Origin: Variovorax paradoxus
Lineage (GTDB): Bacteria > Pseudomonadota > Gammaproteobacteria > Burkholderiales > Burkholderiaceae_C
Assembly (NCBI RefSeq): GCF_902712855.1
Contig: NZ_LR743507.1
Location: 978,001 to 1,042,000, forward strand
Length of the DNA: 64,000 bases
Reading direction: 5' to 3'
The position numbers and the translations under genes were made by a program. This document shows, piece after piece, positions 1-8,423 of this stretch. Positions within the stretch are counted from its first letter, which is position 1. Each line of letters begins with the position of its first letter. Under the pieces are notes generated by a model, which was not told where the DNA came from, did no database searches, and worked only from the letters and a program-made list of their open reading frames with translations.

Positions 1-1265
1 TGCGCGAGCGCGCGTTGCAGTGGCCGCCGTCGCGGGCGGCCGAGGTCTGCGGCATTCCCGAAGAACAGATCGTGGCCCTGGCCAAGGCCTACGGCACCAC
101 GAAGCCCGCTGCCATCCGCCTGAACTACGGCATGCAGCGCGTGCGCGGCGGCGGCAACGCGGCGCGCGCGGTGGCCTGCCTGCCGGCGCTGGTGGGCGCG
201 TGGCGCGAGCGCGCAGGCGGCGTGCTGCTGAGCAGTTCGGGCCACTACCCGGTCGACCGCGCGGCGCTGCAGCGGCCCGATCTGCTGGCCGGGCGCCGTC
301 CGCGCACCATCAACATGAGCACCATCGGCGACGCGCTGCTGGACACCGCCAACCCGGTGAAGGCCATCGTGGTCTACAACAGCAATCCGGTGGCCGTGGC
401 GCCCGAGTCGGCCAAGGTGGTGGCGGGCTTCGCGCGCGAAGACCTGTTCACCGTGGTGCTGGAGCAGTTCCGCACCGACACCGCCGACTACGCCGACTAC
501 CTGCTGCCCGCCACCACGCAGCTGGAGCACTGGGACATCCACTGCAGCTATGGCCATACCGACGTGCTGCTCAACCGCCCGGCCGTGGCGCCGCGCGGCG
601 AGGCCCGCAGCAATGCCTGGGTGTTCCGCGAACTGGCGCGCCGCATGGGCTTCACCGAGCCCTGCTTCTCCGACTCCGATGAAACGCTGTGCCGCACCGC
701 CTTCGCCGGGGACGCCATCGACTTCGCCGAACTGCTCGCGCAGGGCTTCACCAGCGTGAAGCTGGCCGAGGCCCCCTACGCCGAGGGTGGGTTCCCCACG
801 CCGTCGGGCCGCTGCGAATTCTTCAGCGCCCGGCTGGAAGCCATGGGCCAGAACGGCGTGCCCGACCACGTTCCCAACTGGGAGCCGGCCGGCAGTTCGG
901 CCGAGTTTCCGTTGGCCATGATCTCGCCGCCGGCGCGCAACTTCCTGAACTCGACCTTCGTCAACGTGACCAGCCTGCGCGCCATCGAGGTCGAACCGCT
1001 GCTGGAGATCAACGAGGCCGATGCCGCCGCGCGCGGCATCGAGGACGGCGCGCTGGTGCGCGTGTTCAATCAGCGCGGCGAGCACCGCTGCCGCGCCGAG
1101 GTCTCGCGCCGCGCGCGCCAGGGCGTGGTTCACGGCATGGGCATCTGGTGGCGCAAGCTCGGCGTGGACGGCACCAACGTCAACGAACTCACGAGCCAAC
1201 GCCTCACCGACATCGGGCGCGGCCCGACCTTCTACGACTGCCTCGTCGAGGTCGAAGCCGCATGA
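1..1265 (+). CDS. Molybdopterin oxidoreductase, C-terminal part (5' end outside window)
   Basis: The frame is open from the first bases and no start is visible, so only about 420 C-terminal residues are seen. They match the bis-MGD molybdenum oxidoreductases of the DMSO reductase superfamily (COG0243, usually near 700 residues). Visible marks are NPVKAIVVYNSNPVAV and DYADYLLPATTQLEHWD of the cofactor domains, and a final ~120-residue beta-barrel MopB_CT domain (EPLLEINEADAAARGIEDG, then a GMGIWW stretch near the end). The iron-sulfur and any Tat region would lie outside the window. The substrate cannot be told from this part. The stop codon overlaps the ATG of the next gene (ATGA), so co-translation is likely. 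Family assignment is firm; function is open. Confidence 0.9.
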   Translation, partial: RERALQWPPSRAAEVCGIPEEQIVALAKAYGTTKPAAIRLNYGMQRVRGGGNAARAVACLPALVGAWRERAGGVLLSSSGHYPVDRAALQRPDLLAGRRPRTINMSTIGDALLDTANPVKAIVVYNSNPVAVAPESAKVVAGFAREDLFTVVLEQFRTDTADYADYLLPATTQLEHWDIHCSYGHTDVLLNRPAVAPRGEARSNAWVFRELARRMGFTEPCFSDSDETLCRTAFAGDAIDFAELLAQGFTSVKLAEAPYAEGGFPTPSGRCEFFSARLEAMGQNGVPDHVPNWEPAGSSAEFPLAMISPPARNFLNSTFVNVTSLRAIEVEPLLEINEADAAARGIEDGALVRVFNQRGEHRCRAEVSRRARQGVVHGMGIWWRKLGVDGTNVNELTSQRLTDIGRGPTFYDCLVEVEAA

Positions 1266-2479
1266 GGCTTACCCCCAGGCTTCGCGCACTTCGTGCCGCA
1301 ACGCCTGCCCCCTCGCACGGGGCGACACCCGCAGCCCGGCAGAGCCGGTTTCGCGGTGTTGCACGAAGAGTCCTGCCCTGCCTTGCGCTGCTCGCCCTGA
1401 CCGGCTGTGCCGACCTGGGCTACTACTGGCAGTCGGCCAGCGGCCACATCGGCATCATGCGGGCGGCCAAGCCCGTGCCCGAGTGGCTGGCCGACCCGGC
1501 GGTGTCGGCGGCGCTGAAGGCCAAGCTCGAGCTCACGCAGCGCATCCGCAGCTTCGCCACGGCGCAGCTCGGCCTGCCCGACAACCCGAGCTACAAGTCG
1601 TACGCCGACCTGCACCGCGCCGCCGCGGTATGGAACGTGGTGGCCGCGCCGCCGTACTCGCTCACGCTCAAGAGCTGGTGCTTTCCGGTGGCGGGCTGCG
1701 TGGGCTACCGCGGCTATTACGACGAGGCCGCCGCCAGGGCCGAGGCCGAGACGCAGAAGACGAACGGCATGGAAGTGGCCGTGTACCCCGTGCCCGCGTA
1801 CTCCACGCTCGGCTGGATGAACTGGGCCGGCGGCGATCCGCTGCTGTCCACCTTCATCGGCTACCCCGAAGGCGAACTCGCGCGCCTCGTGTTCCACGAG
1901 CTGGCGCACCAGGTGCTCTACGTGTCCGGCGACACGGTGTTCAACGAGTCGTACGCCACCGCCGTTGAGCGCATCGGCGGCGCGATGTGGCTGCAGCGCG
2001 AGGCCGGCGAACCTGCGCGGCGCGAGTACGCGCAGTTCGACGGCCAGCGGCAGGACTTCCGCGCGCTCGCGCTCGACACCCGCCGTGCGCTCACGAAGGT
2101 CTACGAATCGCCCGAAGCCAAGGCCGGGGACTGGACGAAGGTCGAGGCCATGAAGCAGGCCGCCATGGCCGACTTCCGCGAGCGCTACCTGAAACTCAAG
2201 GCCGGCTGGAGCGGCCCGCGCCAGAACGCCTACGACGCCTGGGTGTCGCGCGCCAACAATGCCGCCTTCGGCGCGCAGGGCGCCTACGACGACCTCGTGC
2301 CCGGCTTCGAGGCGCTGTTCGAGCGCCAGGGCCGCGACTGGCCGCGCTTTTACACTGAGGTCAAGCGCATCGCCGCGCTGCCGACCGATGCGCAACGCCG
2401 CAGCGCGCTCGAAGCGGCCAGCGGTGTCCTGCAAACCCAATCCAGCCCAAAGCACAAAACCGGAGATCACGGTGCCTGA
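1262..2479 (+). CDS. Lipoprotein aminopeptidase (COG4324-type zinc peptidase)
   Basis: A 405-residue predicted aminopeptidase of the COG4324/PF10023 type. The zinc motif HELAHQ lies at residues 212-217, with a downstream FNESYAT segment that probably supplies the third ligand. The lipobox is LTGC with Cys49, so the protein should be a periplasmic membrane-anchored lipoprotein. The only in-frame start before the hydrophobic stretch is the ATG at 1262, which overlaps the preceding stop (ATGA). Residues 2-33 are therefore encoded by a copy of the ~97 bp interspersed repeat (1266-1360), giving an unusually long Arg-rich n-region. A non-standard later start is the alternative. The next gene starts inside this gene's last codons (8 bp overlap). 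Confidence 0.85.
   Translation: MRLTPRLRALRAATPAPSHGATPAARQSRFRGVARRVLPCLALLALTGCADLGYYWQSASGHIGIMRAAKPVPEWLADPAVSAALKAKLELTQRIRSFATAQLGLPDNPSYKSYADLHRAAAVWNVVAAPPYSLTLKSWCFPVAGCVGYRGYYDEAAARAEAETQKTNGMEVAVYPVPAYSTLGWMNWAGGDPLLSTFIGYPEGELARLVFHELAHQVLYVSGDTVFNESYATAVERIGGAMWLQREAGEPARREYAQFDGQRQDFRALALDTRRALTKVYESPEAKAGDWTKVEAMKQAAMADFRERYLKLKAGWSGPRQNAYDAWVSRANNAAFGAQGAYDDLVPGFEALFERQGRDWPRFYTEVKRIAALPTDAQRRSALEAASGVLQTQSSPKHKTGDHGA
1266..1360 (+). repeat. ~97 bp stop-codon-associated repeat, single copy, translated
   Basis: One divergent copy of the interspersed repeat described at 62757-63140. It reads rightward from GGCTTACCCCCAGG to CGCGGTGTT and begins directly after the TGA at 1263-1265 of the molybdopterin oxidoreductase. 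Unlike the other copies it lies inside an open frame, contributing the first ~32 residues of the aminopeptidase. Confidence 0.85.
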
Positions 2480-2786
2480 CATCCACATCGAACGCAACCA
2501 CACGCTGGGCATCGCTGGCGCGCGCGCCGTCGCGCACAAATGGATCGAGCAGGCCGAGCAGGAGTTCGGCCTCGAATGCGTCTACACCCAGGGCGACGGC
2601 CGCGACGTGGCCACCTTCACCCGCGCGGGCATCGACGGCACCGTCGAGGTCACCGGCAGCACCTTCCGGCTGGACGCCACGCTGGGCTTCCTGTTCAGCA
2701 GCTTCAGCGAAATGATCGAGCAGAAGATCACGCGCAACCTCGACGCGATGCTCGAGTCGCGGCGCGGCGGCACCCGCACCGCCTGA
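2472..2786 (+). CDS. Polyhydroxyalkanoic acid system family protein
   Basis: A 104-residue protein of the PHA_gran_rgn family (putative PHA granule-associated or regulatory proteins). It begins at GTG 2472, inside the last codons of the aminopeptidase, with sequence VPDIHIERNHTLG. The conserved N-terminal IxIERxHxLGxxxAR pattern and the C-terminal FLFSSFSEMIEQKITRNLD segment are typical. The start is set by the beginning of the conserved block. It is the third gene of a tightly packed rightward group and ends 5 bases before the CoA-transferase start. A phasin-like gene lies 3.5 kb away on the other strand, consistent with a PHA or acyl-CoA neighbourhood, but its biochemical role is not established. 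Confidence 0.85.
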   Translation: MPDIHIERNHTLGIAGARAVAHKWIEQAEQEFGLECVYTQGDGRDVATFTRAGIDGTVEVTGSTFRLDATLGFLFSSFSEMIEQKITRNLDAMLESRRGGTRTA

Positions 2787-2791
2787 CAGGC

Positions 2792-4036
2792 GTGACGACA
2801 GGCGACATCTCCACGGCCACCGGCCCGCTGGCCGGTCTCAAGGTCGTCGAACTCGGGCAGCTCATCGCCGGGCCTTTCGCGGCGCGCACGCTGGGCGACT
2901 TCGGCGCCGAGGTCATCAAGATCGAGCCGCCCGGCGCGGGCGATCCGCTGCGCACCTGGCGGCTGCTGAAGGACGGCACCTCGGTGTGGTGGCAAGTGCA
3001 GTCGCGCAACAAGCGCTCTCTGGCGCTCGACCTGCGCGAGCCCGAGGCGCAGGCCATCGTGCGGAAGCTCGCAGCCGAGGCCGACGTGCTGATCGAGAAC
3101 TTCCGCCCCGGCGCCATGGAAGGCTGGGGCCTGGGCTCCGAGGCGTTGCTGGCCGCCAACCCCGCGCTGGTGATGCTGCGCATCAGCGGCTACGGCCAGA
3201 CCGGCCCCTACCGCGACCGGCCCGGTTTCGGCGTGGTGGCCGAGGCGATGGGCGGCCTGCGCCACCTCACGGGCGAGCCGGGCCGCGTGCCGGTGCGCGT
3301 GGGCGTGTCGATCGGCGACACCCTGGCCTCGCTGCACGGCGTGATCGGCGTGCTGCTGGCCATGCAGCACCGGCATGCGACGGTGAGCGCGGAGCATCCC
3401 AAGGGGCGCGGGCAGGTGATCGACGTGGCGCTCTACGAAGCCGTCTTCAACTGCATGGAAAGCCTGCTGCCCGAGTACGGCGCCTTCGGCGCGGTGCGCG
3501 AAGCCGCCGGCAGCGCATTGCCGGGCATCGCGCCGACCAACGCCTACCGTTGCGCCGACGGCGGCTACGCCATCGTCGCGGGCAACGGCGACAGCATCTT
3601 CCGCCGGCTCATGGCATGCATCGGCCGGCCCGACCTGGCCGCCGACCCCGCGCTGGCGGGCAACACCGGCCGCGTGGCGCAGGTCGAGATGCTCGACGCC
3701 GCCATCGGCGACTGGGCCGCGCAGCGCACGGTCGACGACGTGCTGGCCGCCCTCGACGCAGCGCACGTGCCCGCCGGGCGCATCTACACCATCGCCGACA
3801 TCGCCGCCGACCCGCACTACGCCGCGCGCGGCATGCTGCAGCAGGTGCGAATGCCCGACGGCAGCGCGCTCGCGGTGCCCGGCTTCGTGCCCAAGCTGTC
3901 GCTCACGCCGGCCAGCCACCGGAGCAACGCGCCCGCCCTGGGCGCGGACACCGACGCGGTACTGAAGGAAATCGGTTTGAGCGAGGAACAGATCGCCGCG
4001 CTGCATGCACGCGGGATCGTGGGCTCTCCTTCGTGA
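2792..4036 (+). CDS. CaiB/BaiF family CoA-transferase (family III)
   Basis: A 414-residue family III CoA-transferase, which moves CoA between an acyl-CoA donor and a carboxylic acid. The N-terminal Rossmann-like block LAGLKVVELGQLIAGPF, the GAEVIKIEPP motif, the SRNKRSLALDLR motif and the RISGYGQTGPYRDRPGF motif are all present. The catalytic Asp of the family falls in the region before GRGQVIDVALYEAVF. The GTG at 2792 is chosen because it precedes the conserved block by about 13 residues and lies 5 bases after the previous stop. The stop codon (4034-4036) overlaps the edge of a repeat copy. The acyl substrate is unknown. Confidence 0.9.
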   Translation: MTTGDISTATGPLAGLKVVELGQLIAGPFAARTLGDFGAEVIKIEPPGAGDPLRTWRLLKDGTSVWWQVQSRNKRSLALDLREPEAQAIVRKLAAEADVLIENFRPGAMEGWGLGSEALLAANPALVMLRISGYGQTGPYRDRPGFGVVAEAMGGLRHLTGEPGRVPVRVGVSIGDTLASLHGVIGVLLAMQHRHATVSAEHPKGRGQVIDVALYEAVFNCMESLLPEYGAFGAVREAAGSALPGIAPTNAYRCADGGYAIVAGNGDSIFRRLMACIGRPDLAADPALAGNTGRVAQVEMLDAAIGDWAAQRTVDDVLAALDAAHVPAGRIYTIADIAADPHYAARGMLQQVRMPDGSALAVPGFVPKLSLTPASHRSNAPALGADTDAVLKEIGLSEEQIAALHARGIVGSPS

Positions 4037-4228
4037 ACACCGCGGAACCGGCTTCGCCGGACCGTAGGTGTGTCTCCAATAAGGGGAAGGCGAAGCAACA
4101 CGAAGTGCGCGCAGCCCCGGGGCCGAGCCGTGAACACCGAGGAACCGGCTCCGCCGGGCCTCGGGTGTTGCCCCCGGTAGGGGGAAGGAGAAGCGGACAC
4201 GAAGTGCCGCGCATCCTGGGGGCGAGCC
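4036..4228 (-). repeat. ~97 bp stop-codon-associated repeat, two tandem copies
   Basis: Two tandem copies start at 4036 and 4133 on the top strand (AACACCGCGG, AACACCGAGG) and run to GGGGGCGAGCC at 4228. In the defined orientation they read leftward and begin directly at the stop codon (TAA, 4231-4229) of the acyl-CoA-binding protein gene. They fill the whole gap between two convergent genes. The first copy is degenerate in its second hairpin; the second has the long form of the third hairpin (GCGG/CCGC). Confidence 0.9.
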
Positions 4229-4483
4229 TTATTTCAGCGACTCGATCAGGTCGATGTACTTCTGCTTGGCCTCGTCGGCGCTGGCGCCCTTCTGGGCGGT
4301 CCACGCATCCCATTTGGCGCGCGCGACGATGTCGCTGAAGCTGGGCTTCTTGGCGGTGTTGTCGCCTTCGGTGGCCTGCTTGAACAGGCCGTAGATCTTC
4401 AGCAGCGTGGGGTTGTCTGGGCGCTCGGCGAGCAGCTTGGAGTTGGCCTGGGCGGCTTCGAATTGGGCGTTGAGGTCGGACAT
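4229..4483 (-). CDS. Acyl-CoA-binding protein (ACBP)
   Basis: An 84-residue four-helix acyl-CoA-binding protein that would buffer and carry long-chain acyl-CoA in the cytoplasm. The family pattern is clear: FEAAQANSKLL at the start, the LKIYGLFKQATEGDN core (Tyr and Lys contact CoA), then KPSFSDIVARAKWDAW and a final EAKQKYIDLIESL helix. Its length equals the usual ACBP size. The ATG at 4483 starts the domain directly. The gene ends exactly at a repeat array. The next leftward gene upstream encodes a TPR protein 74 bases away. Confidence 0.95.
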   Translation of the reverse strand: MSDLNAQFEAAQANSKLLAERPDNPTLLKIYGLFKQATEGDNTAKKPSFSDIVARAKWDAWTAQKGASADEAKQKYIDLIESLK

Positions 4484-4557
4484 GGCGTCAGGTTGGAAAG
4501 CGGAAAACCCGCATCTTAGATGGCGCGGTACCCATTGGTACCGGCTCGGTCTTTCGC

Positions 4558-5394
4558 TCAGTCCTTCAGGCCGGCCCGCGCCAGCTCCACGTCGAGCCGT
4601 TCGCGCGCGTCCGCGGGCTTGAGCGCCGCCGCGCGTTCGTAGAGCCGCGTGGCGTCGCCCAGGAGCGATTCGCCATGCAGCATCAGCAGCGCGCGGGCGA
4701 ACTCCATCATTCCCGCGGCGGAGTGGGGGTGCAACTCGAGCCCGCGCTCGAACAGGTCGATCGAGGTTTCCGACCGCACGCCGTAGGTCATGCGGCCGAC
4801 CAGCGCGCCGACCTTGTCGATGACCTCGGCGTGGAACGAGGCCAGCGCCAGATGCGCATCGGCATGCCGCGGCTGCAGTTCGATCACGCGTTCCAGCGCG
4901 CCCTTGAGCTTGCTGCCGAGGCCCTGCGCCAGCGCGCGCGCCACGCTGATGCCCTGGCTGTAGCGGCCCAGCGCATACGACTGCCAATAGAGCGCCTGGC
5001 AGTTCTCGGGTTCGGCCGCGACCTGCGTGCCGGCGCGCTCGATCACCTGGCGGAACATTGCGAGCCGCACCGCCTCGCGCGGCTCCAGGTAGTTGGCGTA
5101 GATGGCGGTCGCCTGGTTGGCCAGTGCCATGCCTTCGGCGCCGTTCAGCAGGCCGATGGCGGCGGCGCGTTCGAACTCGCCGCTGTGGTACAGCGCCCAG
5201 CCCTCGGCCAGCGGTGAGGTCTCGGGCGGCACCGGCAACTCGTGCCCGGCATGAAGGCGCGGCCAGTGCGCGGCCACGCTGCGGGCGTCGTAGCGCGGCA
5301 CGTCGGACCAGGGAAAGGGCGTCCAAGGCTCCGCGTTGACGGCAACGGGATGAGCGGACATCAGCGAGAGCGGTTTGAAGTCGGGGTGGGGCAT
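4558..5394 (-). CDS. TPR-repeat protein, uncharacterised
   Basis: A 278-residue soluble protein with several tetratricopeptide-like helical hairpins. They include LAEGWALYHSGEFERAAAIG, an ENCQALYWQSYALGRYSQG segment, a PRHADAHLALASFHAEVID segment and TSIDLFERGLELHPHSAAGM. It has no signal peptide. The ATG at 5394 lies 5 bases after the stop of the TetR gene, so the two are almost certainly one transcript. TPR proteins usually act as binding scaffolds; no partner can be named. It sits among acyl-CoA/PHA genes, but that link is only positional. Confidence 0.8.
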   Translation of the reverse strand: MPHPDFKPLSLMSAHPVAVNAEPWTPFPWSDVPRYDARSVAAHWPRLHAGHELPVPPETSPLAEGWALYHSGEFERAAAIGLLNGAEGMALANQATAIYANYLEPREAVRLAMFRQVIERAGTQVAAEPENCQALYWQSYALGRYSQGISVARALAQGLGSKLKGALERVIELQPRHADAHLALASFHAEVIDKVGALVGRMTYGVRSETSIDLFERGLELHPHSAAGMMEFARALLMLHGESLLGDATRLYERAAALKPADARERLDVELARAGLKD

Positions 5395-5399
5395 GTTGT

Positions 5400-6107
5400 C
5401 TAGACCGCCATGTCGACAGGAGATGTCGCGTTGCTGCCGCTGCCGGCGGCATCTTCGCCGTTGTAGGCGTGGCTGAGTGTCAGCAGATGCCGCCGCTGTT
5501 CCCTTCCGAGGTAGGGGGCGAGCTGGTGCAGGGTGTGGTGGGCGCCGCGCATCAGCGCGCCCTGCGCATGCGCGGGCTCCAGCGCCTCTCGCGGGTTGCG
5601 CACGTATTCGTAGCTCAGCCAGTAGGTCAGCACCACCACCATGCTCTGCGCGAGCGTGTCGACCTCGTGCACGTCGATGTCGAGATGCCCGGCGCGGCTG
5701 AGTCCGGCGATCATCTGGCGGATGGCGCGCGCCTTGTTCTTCAGCACCAGCTGGAACTGGGTCTCCAGGTGCCGGTTCTTGCTGAGCAGGTCGTTGAGGT
5801 CGCGGTACAGGAAGCGGTAGCGCCAGATCAGTTCGAACAGCGTGTGCATGAAGAACCACGCGTCCTCCACGTCGTGCACGCCTTCGCTGGCGTGCAGCAG
5901 CTCGTTGAGCTCGGCCTCGTAGCCTTCGTAGAGCTTGTTGATCAGCTCTTCCTTGGCCGGGTAGTGGTAATAAAGATTGCCCGGGCTGATGTTGAGCTCG
6001 CCCGCCACGAGCGTGGTGGAAACGTTCGGTTCCCCGAAGCGGTTGAACAGGTCCAAAGCGGCTTCGAGGATGCGTTGCGCTGTGCGGCGTGGCGCCTTCT
6101 TTGCCAT
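5400..6107 (-). CDS. TetR family transcriptional regulator
   Basis: A 235-residue TetR repressor. The N-terminal helix-turn-helix spans about residues 8-55 (RTAQRILEAALDLF, then ELNISPGNLYYHYPAKEEL). The SPGNLYYHYPAKEEL recognition block matches the subgroup often found with acyl-CoA or PHA genes. The C-terminal ligand domain is unassigned. The ATG at 6107 (MAKKAPRRT) is preferred over an upstream start because it begins the basic arm of the HTH. It is co-transcribed with the downstream TPR gene. The adjacent 148-base gap to the phasin gene may hold its promoter; I saw no clear operator. Confidence 0.9.
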   Translation of the reverse strand: MAKKAPRRTAQRILEAALDLFNRFGEPNVSTTLVAGELNISPGNLYYHYPAKEELINKLYEGYEAELNELLHASEGVHDVEDAWFFMHTLFELIWRYRFLYRDLNDLLSKNRHLETQFQLVLKNKARAIRQMIAGLSRAGHLDIDVHEVDTLAQSMVVVLTYWLSYEYVRNPREALEPAHAQGALMRGAHHTLHQLAPYLGREQRRHLLTLSHAYNGEDAAGSGSNATSPVDMAV

Positions 6108-6255
6108 GTCGGTGCCCCCGGATGTCTCGTGGTCTCTTGGGGACACTCTAGCGTATGTACGCCGCACCATGGACGGTGCGGGACATGTTTTGCGGCACAC
6201 ATTTTCTTGTGCAGTGCCGCAAATCAGGGCCGCTTGGCGCAGCCCGCTCCGGAGG

Positions 6256-6756
6256 TCAGCCGGCCTTGCTGCGGCGCAGGGTCTTCTTCGCTGCGGGCGT
6301 GGCCGCCTTGCCCGCCGGGCGTGCCGAGCTCTTGCGCGGCGCGGCCGCCGACGGGTGCTGTTGCTGCTGCTTCTTCAGTTGTGCCTCGAGCGCCTCGACG
6401 CGCGCCTGCAGCGCGGCCATGTCGGCAGCGGTGGGTGCGCCGAGTTTCTCGAGCGCACGCGCCACGCGGTCTTCGAAGATGTTCTCCAGCTTGCCCCACT
6501 GGCCGGCCGCCTTGGTGCCGAACTCGCTGGCGAAGCCCGCCATGCGCTGCTGGGCCTGGGCCAGGGTTTCCTCGGCGGCCTGCTGGGTCTTCTTCTGCAT
6601 GCCGGCGCCGTCCTTGACCAGCGCCTCGAAGGCCTTGCTGCCTTCCTGCTGCATCTTGGCGAAGGCACCGAGGCCGGCGAGCCAGATCTGCTGGGCGGAG
6701 TCCTTGATGCGGTCGGAGGCTTTGTTGCTGTCGTCGTCGGAAGAAGAGGTGGCCAT
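6256..6756 (-). CDS. Phasin-family / PHA granule-associated protein
   Basis: A 166-residue protein with the phasin-like core IWLAGLGAFAKMQQEGSK (about residues 24-41), then a long amphipathic helix region (residues 45-115) and a predicted coiled coil (AALQARVEALEAQLKKQQ). The tail is Ala/Lys/Arg-rich (AAPRKSSARPAGKAATPAAK and on), resembling the histone-like tail of PhaF/PhaI proteins that contacts DNA. Such proteins coat PHA granules and tie them to the nucleoid. ATG 6756 has a good AGGAA site upstream. It pairs functionally with the PHA-system protein at 2472-2786. Confidence 0.85.
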   Translation of the reverse strand: MATSSSDDDSNKASDRIKDSAQQIWLAGLGAFAKMQQEGSKAFEALVKDGAGMQKKTQQAAEETLAQAQQRMAGFASEFGTKAAGQWGKLENIFEDRVARALEKLGAPTAADMAALQARVEALEAQLKKQQQQHPSAAAPRKSSARPAGKAATPAAKKTLRRSKAG

Positions 6757-6856
6757 GCGGGAAGTTCCTGGAAAGGGGGTCGAGCGCAGCACTCTAGCCG
6801 CCCGCGTCCCTCGTCGTTAGAGCTTTCCGCCTAGGCGCGACGCGCCGGGCCAGCCG

Positions 6857-7306
6857 TCAGGGGGTGTTGCCGGCCGCGCGGCTGGCGTCCAGGTGCGCCT
6901 TGGCGCGCTCGGCCAGCGCCATTTCGCCGGGCGTGCCGGGCACGAAGGCCTCGACCGGCAGCGGCCGGCCGTGCGAGTCGACCGAGACGAACACGATCAG
7001 GCATTCGGTGGTCTTTTCCATCGCGCCGCCCTTCATGTCGCCGCTGCGCACCTCGACGGAGATGTTCATGCTGGTGGTGCCGGTGTAGGCCAGGCGGGCT
7101 TCGACCTCGACGAGGTCGCCGATCATGATCGGGCGGTGGAAGCGGATGCTGCCGATGAAAGCGGTGACGCAGTAGCGCTTGGCCCAGCTGGTCGCGCAGG
7201 CGTAGCCGGCCTCGTCGATCCACTTCATGACCGTGCCGCCGTGGACCTTGCCGCCGAAGTTGACGGTGCTGGGTTCTGCGAGGAATCGCAGGGTGATCGA
7301 GGACAT
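6857..7306 (-). CDS. Acyl-CoA thioesterase, YciA-like hotdog fold
   Basis: A 149-residue single-hotdog thioesterase of the YciA/acyl-CoA hydrolase type, hydrolysing acyl-CoA to free acid and CoA. The active-site region VNFGGKVHGGTVMKWIDEAG carries Asn16, His22 and Asp31, the residues conserved in this family. A typical TTSMNISVEVRSGD strand follows. ATG 7306 starts the fold directly. It is leftward like the neighbouring phasin gene 100 bases downstream, and probably belongs to the same lipid/PHA group. Chain-length preference is unknown. Confidence 0.9.
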   Translation of the reverse strand: MSSITLRFLAEPSTVNFGGKVHGGTVMKWIDEAGYACATSWAKRYCVTAFIGSIRFHRPIMIGDLVEVEARLAYTGTTSMNISVEVRSGDMKGGAMEKTTECLIVFVSVDSHGRPLPVEAFVPGTPGEMALAERAKAHLDASRAAGNTP

Positions 7307-7406
7307 GGAAGGCCGCCTTTTCGCTAGGGCTGTGGGATGTGGGGAGCCGCGATTATGCGAGCGCCCGAACCTCCGCGGACGCCGCCCGTCGTGCCCGCAG
7401 GCACGC

Positions 7407-8303
7407 TCAGCTGCCGCTGAACAGCTGCGCCAGCGTGCGCCGCAGCCAGGCGTTGCCCGGGTCGGCGTGAAAGCGCTCGTGCCAGTGCTGCTTCACGGCG
7501 TAGGCGGGCAGGGCGAAGGGCGGCTCCAGCAGCTTCACCGGCTCCTGCGTGGCCAGCACCTTGCCCAGGATGCGCGGCACCACCACGATCAGCTCGGTGT
7601 GCGCCACGATGCGCGCCACGCTCAGGAAGCTCGACAGCCGCACCACCACGTCGCGCTTCAGGCCCAGCCGCGCGATGGTGGTGTCGACGATGGCATGCCC
7701 CGTGCCGGACGTGGACACCACCGCGTGCGCCTCCGCCTCGAAGCGCTTGCGCGTGAGCCGCGCGCCGATTCGCGGATGGTTCTGCGCCGCCAGGCACACG
7801 AAGTTCTGCATGAACAGCGTCTGCTGGTAGAAGCCCGCGTCCAGCTGCGGCATGAAGCCCACCGCCAGGTCGACCTCGCCGTCCTGCAGGCGCCGCCCGC
7901 TGATGGTGGAGATGATCTCGGTCTCGATGTGCACCCCCGGCGCCGCGCGGCGCAGGTGGTCGAGCAGGCCGGGCAGCAGCACCACCTCGCTGATGTCTGT
8001 CATGCAGATGCGGAAGCGCCGCTGCGCCTGCGAGGGCTCGAAGCTGCTGCGGTTGCCCTGTGCCTGCGCCAGCTGGGCCAGCGCCTCGCGCAGGTTCGGG
8101 TAGATGCGCTCGGCATGCGGCGTCGGCTGCATGCCCTGCGCGGTGCGGGTGAACAGGCGGTCGTCGAAGTGCGCGCGCAGCTTGTTCAGCGCGGTGCTGG
8201 CCGCGGCCTGCGCCATGCCCAGCCGCTCGGCGGCCTTGGAGACGTTGCCGGTCTTGTAGACCTCGTCGAACACGGCGAGCCATTCGAGATCGAGCTTGGA
8301 CAT
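7407..8303 (-). CDS. LysR family regulator, probably of the gentisate cluster
   Basis: A 298-residue LysR-type regulator. The winged HTH covers residues 1-60 (DLEWLAVFDEVYKTGNVSKA then AERLGMAQAAASTALNKLR). The rest is the two-lobed effector-binding domain. It is divergent from the gentisate dioxygenase gene with 120 bases between the starts, the classical layout for a LysR activator of an aromatic pathway whose effector is a pathway compound. A 12 bp palindrome in the gap (8337-8348) is a plausible binding site. The target assignment rests on position only. Confidence 0.9.
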   Translation of the reverse strand: MSKLDLEWLAVFDEVYKTGNVSKAAERLGMAQAAASTALNKLRAHFDDRLFTRTAQGMQPTPHAERIYPNLREALAQLAQAQGNRSSFEPSQAQRRFRICMTDISEVVLLPGLLDHLRRAAPGVHIETEIISTISGRRLQDGEVDLAVGFMPQLDAGFYQQTLFMQNFVCLAAQNHPRIGARLTRKRFEAEAHAVVSTSGTGHAIVDTTIARLGLKRDVVVRLSSFLSVARIVAHTELIVVVPRILGKVLATQEPVKLLEPPFALPAYAVKQHWHERFHADPGNAWLRRTLAQLFSGS

Positions 8304-8336
8304 GGGAGCAGCTGGTTCAGGCGAAAGGCACCATTA

Positions 8337-8348
8337 TCGAAATTTCGA
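8337..8348. promoter_or_regulatory. Palindrome between lysR and gtdA, candidate LysR site
   Basis: A perfect 12 bp palindrome TCGAAATTTCGA lies 76 bases before the gtdA start and 34 bases before the lysR start. It stands out as AT-rich in a GC-rich gap and contains the T-(N11)-A style dyad seen in LysR boxes. A second partly matching half (TCGAATTCCG) follows at once. Assignment to the adjacent regulator is inferred. Confidence 0.5.
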
Positions 8349-8423
8349 ATTCCGTGTATTGGCTACCGGTCTTGAGGAAATAGTGGTGCGGGTGAAGAAT
8401 GCCGCCACGGAGACACCCACGCC

